Part shown: positions 16,001 through 20,469 of the stretch, in pieces
Layout of the letters: each line of letters begins with the position of its first letter
Numbering within the stretch: the first letter of the stretch is position 1
Source: an uncultured Bacilli bacterium
GTDB lineage: Bacteria; Bacillota_I; Bacilli_A; RF39; UBA660
Assembly (NCBI GenBank): GCA_947626215.1
Contig: CANQRJ010000013.1
Span: 1 to 20,469 of the forward strand
DNA: 20,469 nucleotides
Reading direction: 5' to 3'
Made by a program: the position numbers and the translations under genes
Notes under the pieces: model-generated
What the model saw: only the letters and a program-made list of their open reading frames with translations
What the model was told of the DNA's origin: nothing
The model's database searches: none

Positions 16001-17536
16001 ATCGTGATATCCACTTAATTGTTCATAAACATGAGTTGCTTCATCAGAAATAATACAATTTTCATCAATACAATATTCATAATTTTTTATATCCATTTCA
16101 TTATCATTTGATTTTGTTAAATCAATCGTTACTGTACTTCCATCTACTATTATATCTCCATCTATAATAGGAGGATTTTTGTCTATCTTGTCTACTATAA
16201 ATTCTTCTGATGTTTCATTTCCTGCTAAATCTTTTATAATAATTTTATAATTTCCATTTTCTTTTAATTCTTTTTGAAGTTGATAAGTCGTTGAAGCTAC
16301 TTCCAATTTTTCATAATAAAATTCTTCATCATCTTTTAAAATCTTAATTTCTTTAATTCCACTTTCTTCATCTGATAAATCTAATTGAATATTATCACTA
16401 ATTCCCCAATTATCTGTTAAAGAATGTGTCACATTAACCTGAGGTTTGTTTTCATCATTTCCTAATGTATAGTAATCTGTTTTACTTTCGTTATCTACAT
16501 TATCTTTTACCGTAATAAAAATAATTGCATTATTACTTGGAGTATACTCTACTTCACTTATATTTCCTGTTAAATCTATCCATTTTTCTTCTGATCCATC
16601 TTCTATTTTATATGATTTATTTCCTGATTTTGAATCTTCAAATTTAATTTTTATTTTTTCTGATTCTTTGGTAACTGTGATTTTAGGTCCTTCTTGATCT
16701 AATAAAGTTGTTTCAAATTCATTAAAAGTTATATTGTCTTCTACATCTTTAAAATAAATAGTATATGTTCCTTCTTTATCATATTTTTTTTCAAATGTAT
16801 ATTCTTGAACCCCTGGATTTTCTATTGGAAAATATTCTTCACCATCAAAACTATATTCTTTTAAATCATAAAGCTTACTCATTGCATGAAATTCTATAGT
16901 TTCACTTTCTTTACTGTAATTTTCATTTTTACTATTTATATCAATTAATATCTCATTGTTTTCATTTTCAAGATAACTGTTAATAATCGTTACTTTACTT
17001 TTAAAATATGCATTCATTGTTTCATCTGTTGAAGGTGTATCGTCCCCCATCCAAATTTTTAAATTAAAATTTTTTGACTCATTTGGTTTTAATAATCCCG
17101 TAGCTAATTTATGAGATTCATCCGTTACAACAGGTTCAGTAATTGTAGGCTCTACTTCATTGAAAAGAGTTAATTTTTTTGCTTTGCTTCCATTTAAACT
17201 TACATTTATAAATTTTCCATTTAATCTTTTTGTTTCTTCTGGTAGTTTAATTTCTTCTAAATTCACTTGATATAAGGCAAGAGAATCACATATATTTTGA
17301 ATTGTAAATGAATATCCTTCTAATTTTTGAGCTTCTTCTTCATTTATTGGATAAGCATTATTTAAAGTAATTCCTTCTGATTCATTGAGTATTGTTACTT
17401 TAAAGCATTCACTATTTAAGGTATTTCTAGATGTTTGAGTTCTTGTTTGAATCCAATATGCATAAGAAATACCAAAAGTACTTAATAGTACAATTAATAC
17501 TACTATAGCAAATATTTTCTTTTTTTCTTTTTTCAT
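13022..17536 (-). CDS. Giant secreted protein: TasA/camelysin-like head, Ig-like modules and repeat-built beta-helix
   Basis: This 1504-residue protein starts with KKEKKKIFAIVVLIVLLST, a signal peptide or membrane anchor (possible cleavage after GISYA). Residues of about 27-195 resemble TasA/camelysin-type domains (AYWIQTRTQTSRNTL, SECFKVTI, YSFTIQNICDS, LLKPNESKNF). About 195-535 are Ig-like modules with typical DLAGNETSEEF and DNEMDIKNYEYC segments. About 540-1480 form a long right-handed beta-helix of TVTIKG and NINGGTITG coils, with a four-coil super-repeat of about 96 residues. There is no C-terminal sorting signal, so it is either released, held by the N-terminal segment or bound through the TasA-like part. 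An in-frame GTG GTG lies upstream, but ATG at 17536 is preferred because GTGGTGAT serves as its Shine-Dalgarno. It follows the 114-residue gene by 12 bases. Adhesin or biofilm matrix protein is the best guess. Confidence 0.85.
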   Translation of the reverse strand: MKKEKKKIFAIVVLIVLLSTFGISYAYWIQTRTQTSRNTLNSECFKVTILNESEGITLNNAYPINEEEAQKLEGYSFTIQNICDSLALYQVNLEEIKLPEETKRLNGKFINVSLNGSKAKKLTLFNEVEPTITEPVVTDESHKLATGLLKPNESKNFNLKIWMGDDTPSTDETMNAYFKSKVTIINSYLENENNEILIDINSKNENYSKESETIEFHAMSKLYDLKEYSFDGEEYFPIENPGVQEYTFEKKYDKEGTYTIYFKDVEDNITFNEFETTLLDQEGPKITVTKESEKIKIKFEDSKSGNKSYKIEDGSEEKWIDLTGNISEVEYTPSNNAIIFITVKDNVDNESKTDYYTLGNDENKPQVNVTHSLTDNWGISDNIQLDLSDEESGIKEIKILKDDEEFYYEKLEVASTTYQLQKELKENGNYKIIIKDLAGNETSEEFIVDKIDKNPPIIDGDIIVDGSTVTIDLTKSNDNEMDIKNYEYCIDENCIISDEATHVYEQLSGYHDIVARVYDQNDNSSEIKKEHLLVDPVAKIEDTTYETLQNAINASTQDQTIIVLKNIEENVEVSDEKDITIDLNQFTITSNSEEVPIINNLGKVTITNGNLNANFYAAIISYGTTVINGGTITGGGNTIQINENSIVTIKGTNTIIKSNTTNDEPTILINAGGELNVEEGTINSENSYTINSYGTTNINGGTITGATNTIYIHTGSVVTIKGANTIIGGEDVNTSSYPTIWVDSGGELKVEEGKITSQNSNAIYNHANGTVTISGSTITSSIEPAIHSYGTTTINDGTITSASNAVATYDGVVTINGENVEINGIASEDTYPTIAALENGELKIEKGTITSQNGTTISSFSTVNITGGTIIGEKETIWVDKNGTLNIQGGTVTSHNSSAIRTTENTTVTISGGEISSDSVIAIQSHGITNITGGTITGSENAIDVKAGTVTIAGANTTIKCNETQKYSTIWVYEGGTLNIENGTITSQNERSVIHNSVTGNVTISGGEITSDGGLAIDSYGTTNINGGTITGATNTIKIQDGSTVTIKGQNAIIGGKDIDTGKYPTIWVYEGGTLNVEEGTITSQNSNAIYNAKAGNVTISGGEITSDNSAAIDSHGTMNITGGTIKGTTNTIQIHDSSTVTIKGKNTIIGGKDTNTDTDSYPTIFVYNGGTLNFEDGKVTSEHSSAIYNSETGNVTISGGEITSNGNSTISNYGTMNIKGQNPIINSNTAGGYATIYAYEGGILNIEEGTINAQDGIAVASYSTVNITGGNITSQNSAAIYTSETGNVTISGGKMTSENLYTIISYGTTNVKGKNTIINSNATGNYPAIWAYDGGRLTVEDGKITSQNSFAIYTGETGNVTISGGEITSENLVAIDSHGTTNITGGTIIGGENAIDIKSGTVTVDGANTVIKCNEKQEYATIYVYSQGNLEIKNGLIESGNFSAISIKGKTTISGPATIRNNSSDHSTIFIYEVDGAQYIKQDNCGVNIQNTGGGNLEYRKTS
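13441..15235 (-). repeat. Intragenic tandem repeats of the beta-helix region
   Basis: A 25-base element, CACCAGATATCGTTACATTT plus five bases on the plus strand, recurs almost unchanged at about 13441, 13657, 13936, 14230 and 14518, and in shorter or altered form near 14800 and 15211. The spacing from 13936 to 14800 is 294, 288 and 282 bases, one super-repeat of about 96 codons. Flanking DNA of these units is also very similar. Such similarity at base level invites recombination between units. Confidence 0.85.
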
Positions 17537-17548
17537 AACAATCACCAC

Positions 17549-17893
17549 TTAATTATTTGATTTATTTGTAAATTCTTCATTTATTTTAATTTCACTCTCT
17601 TCTTTTATAATATTTTTTTCTGTATCTTTTTCTCCTTTATAGTTTTCTTCCGAATTTGTTTTTCCTATGCTTTCTTCCTCTTCATTTTTTTCTATTTTAG
17701 ATGTTTTTTCTGAGTTTTTTTCGTCTGTGTTTTGTATTCTTATACCCTCTTCTTGTGTATTTTTTTGTGAAACATTTGTGCTTTCATATTTTTTATTATT
17801 TTTTTCTATATAAAATGAAAGAGAGGATATGATACCTATTAATGAAAAAAATAAAATTAAAAATAAAATGATTTTTTTCATATTTTTTTTCAT
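17549..17893 (-). CDS. Small membrane-anchored, highly charged protein coupled to the giant surface gene
   Basis: This 114-residue protein has a short basic start (MKKNMKK), one strong membrane segment (IILFLILFFSLIGIISSLSFY) and about 85 extracytoplasmic residues that are almost all Glu, Lys, Asn and Ser, so the tail is probably disordered. There is no lipobox and no enzymatic motif. I recognise no family. Two upstream in-frame ATGs exist (17923 and 17899), but GGAGAGGG lies seven bases before ATG 17893, which decides the start. It ends 12 bases before the giant gene and follows the ytxH-like gene by 38 bases with no terminator. It may help export, anchor or space the giant protein; that is inference from position only. 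Confidence 0.72.
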   Translation of the reverse strand: MKKNMKKIILFLILFFSLIGIISSLSFYIEKNNKKYESTNVSQKNTQEEGIRIQNTDEKNSEKTSKIEKNEEEESIGKTNSEENYKGEKDTEKNIIKEESEIKINEEFTNKSNN

Positions 17894-17931
17894 ATTCATA
17901 CCCTCTCCATATTTATTTTTCAAATAAATTA

Positions 17932-18444
17932 TTATTGAACTTTTTTCTTAGTCGTTTTCTTTTTTGGAGTTGTTTTTTTCTTAGTAGTTGTTGTTGTTTT
18001 CTTTGTAGCTACTTTATTTGATTTTTTTTCTTTCTTTTCTTCTTCTATTGTTTCTTTTTCTTCTAATTCTTCCAAGAAATTTTCTAACATGCTTGATGCT
18101 CGTTCTTTTACTTCTCGGGCTACTTTTTCCACTATTGGAGCGCCTTCTTTTTTGGCAGAGTCAATTAAATCATTACATTTTTCTTTAATGATTTCTATTT
18201 TTTCTTTTGCTAGTTCTTTTGCAGTTTGTTCATCTATACTTGCAAGTTCTTTTTTTATTTCGGAAACTTTTTCTAATAAATCTTCTTTTGTTTCTTCAAT
18301 ATCAATATTTTTTATTGTGTCTATAAGTAAAGAAAATGATTTTTTTAAATCATTTCTTGTTTCACTTCCTTCTTTAGGCGCTAAAAGGACCCCTAATCCA
18401 ACACCTACAAAAGCTCCAGTTAAAAATGTACTAAATTTACTCAT
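17932..18444 (-). CDS. YtxH-domain protein with lysine-rich tail
   Basis: This 170-residue protein begins with the YtxH signature: a short hydrophobic segment with Gly repeats (FLTGAFVGVGLGVLLAP) followed by KEGSETRNDLKK. The middle (about 40-130) is a long charged helix. The last 30 residues are almost only Lys and Thr (KKTTTTTKKKTTPKKKTTKKK), like histone-H1-type tails. B. subtilis YtxH belongs to the general-stress ytxGHJ operon and its precise function is unknown. Its gene starts two bases after the stop of the ytxG-like gene, as in that operon, so the pair is conserved. The basic tail could bind nucleic acid or acidic envelope polymers. Confidence 0.85.
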   Translation of the reverse strand: MSKFSTFLTGAFVGVGLGVLLAPKEGSETRNDLKKSFSLLIDTIKNIDIEETKEDLLEKVSEIKKELASIDEQTAKELAKEKIEIIKEKCNDLIDSAKKEGAPIVEKVAREVKERASSMLENFLEELEEKETIEEEKKEKKSNKVATKKTTTTTKKKTTPKKKTTKKKVQ

Positions 18445-18446
18445 TA

Positions 18447-18755
18447 TTATTCTTCTTCCTTTTTGCTCGTTTTATTATCTTTTTTGATTTTCTTTTTTGT
18501 TGTAAATACATTGGATACCATAGAAGTAATTCCTTCTACCACTTTATCTGTGATGACTACAATTTTATCAGTAGTTGTGTCAATAATATGGAATAAACCG
18601 TCTAATGCTTTGATTTTGTCATTGACATTGTCCACTACTTTTTCTACTTTGTCTAATGCGATTAAACATTTAATTGCTAATACAATTCCAATAATCAATA
18701 TAATGATTAATAATACATAAATAATAATTGGTAAAAAATCTAATAAAAAACTCAT
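18447..18755 (-). CDS. DUF948 (YtxG-like) membrane protein
   Basis: This 102-residue protein has an N-terminal membrane segment (residues of about 8-30, LPIIIYVLLIIILIIGIV) followed by a long amphipathic helix with the heptad-like pattern LDKVEKVVDNVNDKI and a basic end (TTKKKIKKDNKTSKK). This is the layout of DUF948/YtxG proteins, usually found beside ytxH. The start lies two bases after the stop of the acidic-protein gene, with AGGAGG overlapping its end, so the two are translationally coupled. Function is not established; the family is linked to envelope stress in Bacillus. Confidence 0.8.
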   Translation of the reverse strand: MSFLLDFLPIIIYVLLIIILIIGIVLAIKCLIALDKVEKVVDNVNDKIKALDGLFHIIDTTTDKIVVITDKVVEGITSMVSNVFTTKKKIKKDNKTSKKEEE

Positions 18756-18757
18756 AT

Positions 18758-19645
18758 CTATTCCTCCTCTTTGTTTTCATACATTGAATCTATTAGGTGA
18801 TATAAATCATTTTCCAATGTATCGTCGTCTTCTATTTTTTCTTTTTCCGTTTTCTTTTCTTCTTTATTATTATCGAAAACATCTAATTTTAATTTTTCTT
18901 CTAACTCTGGATCATTTTGAATTACTAATTCTTCTTCATCATTGAATAGTTCCTCATCCATTTTTGGACTTTGGATACTATTTTCATCTAAATCAATTGT
19001 ATCAAAAGATGTTTCTTCTAATAATTCATCAATACTTTTATTTTCCTCTTTTTCTTTTATTACATTTAATTGTCTTGTTTCCATTAGTGTTTTTTCAATA
19101 TCATCTTCTAATGTTCCAAATGCTTTTTTTCTTACATCATCCACATCAAATGATTTTTTTTCTTCTTTTTTTACGATAATATCTTCTTTTTTATAATTTT
19201 TATCTAAAACACCATAAACAGGAGAAATCACAGGTGATGGTCTAAACTTTTTCGTGTCTAATTCACTTGATTTTGTATTATAGGCTCGTCCTTTAATTTC
19301 TTCAGACCTTTTTTCTTTTTTTATTTTAGGCTTTTCATAATCAAATAAATTTATACCAGAACTTTTCTTTTCTTCGATTTTTGGTTTTTCTTCAAAAGTT
19401 GTTTGTTTCATATCTTCAAATTCTTTATCATCAAACATTGGAAAATCAAAGGTTTTTTCTGCTTTAAAAAGATTTTTATCATCGCTTAAGAGAGGGCCTG
19501 TATCATATTCGTCATAAACGTTTTTCTTTCTCTCCACCTTTTTTTCTTCCACGATTGGTTCTTTTTTTACTTTTGGTTCCTCAACTGGAACTTCTATTTC
19601 CTCTTCTTCAAATAATACATTTTTTAGTTTATTTAGTAATCCCAT
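18758..19645 (-). CDS. Acidic, probably disordered cytosolic protein of unknown function
   Basis: This 295-residue protein is dominated by Glu, Lys and Asp, with no signal peptide or membrane segment. It begins with an amphipathic helix (MGLLNKLKNVLFEEEE), which could touch the membrane. One non-repetitive, conserved-looking block stands out at residues 134-151: FRPSPVISPVYGVLDKNY. It contrasts with the low-complexity surroundings and is likely a docking motif. The ending (DDTLENDLYHLIDSMYENKEEE) is a second short helix. I recognise no family with confidence; division or envelope scaffolds of Firmicutes have this character. ATG 19645 is chosen over an upstream GTG because GTGAGGA lies six bases before it. 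It follows the lipoprotein gene closely. Confidence 0.75.
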   Translation of the reverse strand: MGLLNKLKNVLFEEEEIEVPVEEPKVKKEPIVEEKKVERKKNVYDEYDTGPLLSDDKNLFKAEKTFDFPMFDDKEFEDMKQTTFEEKPKIEEKKSSGINLFDYEKPKIKKEKRSEEIKGRAYNTKSSELDTKKFRPSPVISPVYGVLDKNYKKEDIIVKKEEKKSFDVDDVRKKAFGTLEDDIEKTLMETRQLNVIKEKEENKSIDELLEETSFDTIDLDENSIQSPKMDEELFNDEEELVIQNDPELEEKLKLDVFDNNKEEKKTEKEKIEDDDTLENDLYHLIDSMYENKEEE

Positions 19646-19663
19646 GATTTTCCTCACTCTCTT

Positions 19664-20311
19664 TTAACGAATAAAGTCAGGATCTACTACTTCCTCATCT
19701 TCTTCGTATTGCCCATATTGTTCTACAATTTGCAAATATCCACTTTCTGTATCTGCACTTTTAAAGATATTATGTTCTACTTCACTTGCTTGTAAAATAT
19801 CTTCTCCCATTAAACTTGTTAATACTTCATCCTGATAAATAATAGAAGAAAGAATAGATATTGCATATGCAATGGCATCATTTATATTCTTTTTTTCTAC
19901 TATCACTTCTATTTTAGCATAATTATACATGATTTCAAGAAAATATTTTCCATTTTCGGTATTTTTTATTTCTATATATCCAAAAAGATTGTCTTTAGAT
20001 AATGATTTACTGTAAACTACATCCGATTTTGGCTCATAATTTTCCCTTATTCGATTGAAATAACTTACGCGATCTACATACATATAATAAATAACATTAT
20101 CTACCCCGATTATTTCATTGCTTCCTTCTTGATGCAATAATTTCATCCCTTTAGGCAAATAATATTTATATCCAGCTCGAAAAGTATTTGAAATGTTTAC
20201 TTTAGAATCCATAGCATTTGATAATATATTTTCATAATTATCATTTTTTAACATTGTACAACCTGTATTTAATAAAAGTATTAAAGAAAACAAAAAAAGA
20301 ATCTTTTTCAT
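19664..20311 (-). CDS. Putative lipoprotein of unknown function
   Basis: This 215-residue protein starts with MKKILFLFSLILLLNTGC. The short hydrophobic signal ends at Cys18, with a somewhat degenerate lipobox (LNTGC). The mature part is mixed alpha/beta, with YKYYLPKGMKLLHQEG and DNVIYYMYVDRVSYF segments, and ends in an acidic tail (YGQYEEDEEVVDPDFIR). I recognise no domain. The start is certain: AAGGGTGATGAG lies just before ATG 20311, a signal peptide follows directly, and upstream in-frame codons run into the promoter. It is the first gene of the ytxG/ytxH cluster. Confidence 0.8.
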   Translation of the reverse strand: MKKILFLFSLILLLNTGCTMLKNDNYENILSNAMDSKVNISNTFRAGYKYYLPKGMKLLHQEGSNEIIGVDNVIYYMYVDRVSYFNRIRENYEPKSDVVYSKSLSKDNLFGYIEIKNTENGKYFLEIMYNYAKIEVIVEKKNINDAIAYAISILSSIIYQDEVLTSLMGEDILQASEVEHNIFKSADTESGYLQIVEQYGQYEEDEEVVDPDFIR

Positions 20312-20469
20312 CTCATCACCCTTAAGTTCTTTTATTATATCAAAAATTTTAAAAAAAGTCACCACCAATAAAAATTGAATATTTCTCTTTTCTGTGCAAT
20401 TAAAATAGAAGTGTGACAGTTATTCCAATTTGCCATCAAAATTTTAGGAACCGAAGATGTGATAATAAG
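20312..20469. other. Right-edge intergenic region
   Basis: Apart from the promoter of the lipoprotein operon I see no gene. A minus-strand frame is open from the window end to a TGA at 20359-20361, about 36 codons, and cannot be judged without the sequence beyond. The stretch 20412-20452 (TGTGACA..., then TTCCAATTTGCCATC) looks unlike the local AT-rich background and faintly like an insertion-sequence end. Confidence 0.4.
20334..20362 (-). promoter_or_regulatory. Sigma-A promoter of the lipoprotein/ytxG/ytxH cluster
   Basis: On the minus strand GTGACT (20357-20362) and TATAAT (20334-20339) are 17 bases apart, with TGA just before the -10 (extended -10). The Shine-Dalgarno and ATG 20311 follow within about 25 bases. 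Confidence 0.75.

Noticed and set aside
20412..20452. Possible insertion-sequence terminus (TGTGACA and TTCCAATTTGCC)
   Set aside because: It only faintly recalls IS21-type ends from memory; no inverted partner or transposase lies in the window.
20359..20469. Open minus-strand frame at the right edge (about 36 codons to TGA)
   Set aside because: No recognisable product and no start inside the window; it overlaps the promoter of the lipoprotein operon.

Overview
The window is very AT-rich, TGA is used as a stop codon (for example at 6987-6989), Shine-Dalgarno sequences are strong, and terminators are short hairpins followed by T-runs. This fits a low-GC Bacillota, probably a gut-type Bacilli lineage using the standard bacterial code rather than a code-4 Mollicute. 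A CotY/ExsY/CotZ-type spore coat gene with a sigma-K-like promoter suggests the organism forms spores or descends from spore formers. No tRNA, rRNA, CRISPR array, phage gene or intact insertion sequence is visible. I place no genus.

Layout, left to right. Positions 1-324 hold no convincing gene, only hairpins and a possible small-RNA unit. Positions 325-2097 (minus) encode a secreted beta-helix surface protein with a FIVAR-like module and an LPXTG-type sorting signal. Its promoter has a run of nine G between a perfect TTGACA box and the -10 region, which suggests phase-variable expression. Positions 2286-6041 (minus) are a two-gene operon: a lipoteichoic-acid-synthase-like membrane enzyme, then glutamine-hydrolysing asparagine synthetase. 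Positions 6279-7834 (plus) are a divergent two-gene operon: a CPBP intramembrane protease overlapping a membrane-anchored metallophosphoesterase with altered metal-site motifs. Positions 7845-10279 (minus) are an operon of a 736-residue single-pass membrane protein of unknown function and a small DUF1292-like protein.

Positions 10362-10781 (minus) encode the cysteine-rich coat protein. A membrane-tethered, stand-alone PTS EIIB domain diverges from it (10886-11203, plus). Next come a 96-residue unknown (minus), a divergent FtsW/RodA/SpoVE-family protein (11543-12679, plus), and a 77-residue Gly/Pro/Tyr-rich protein (minus) whose promoter has the same sigma-K-like layout as that of the coat gene.

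Positions 13022-20311 (minus) look like one long gene cluster read leftwards: a lipoprotein, an acidic disordered protein, a DUF948/YtxG-like protein, a YtxH-like protein, a small membrane-anchored charged protein, and a 1504-residue secreted protein. The last has a TasA/camelysin-like head, Ig-like modules and a long repeat-built beta-helix. The first four genes are tightly coupled; the last two may be an added surface module.

The common theme is the cell envelope: two beta-helix surface proteins, teichoic-acid and possibly peptidoglycan chemistry, a SEDS protein, YtxG/YtxH envelope proteins and two probable coat proteins. The most interesting signals are the poly-G promoter, the paired sigma-K-like promoters and the DNA-level repeat array in the giant surface gene.
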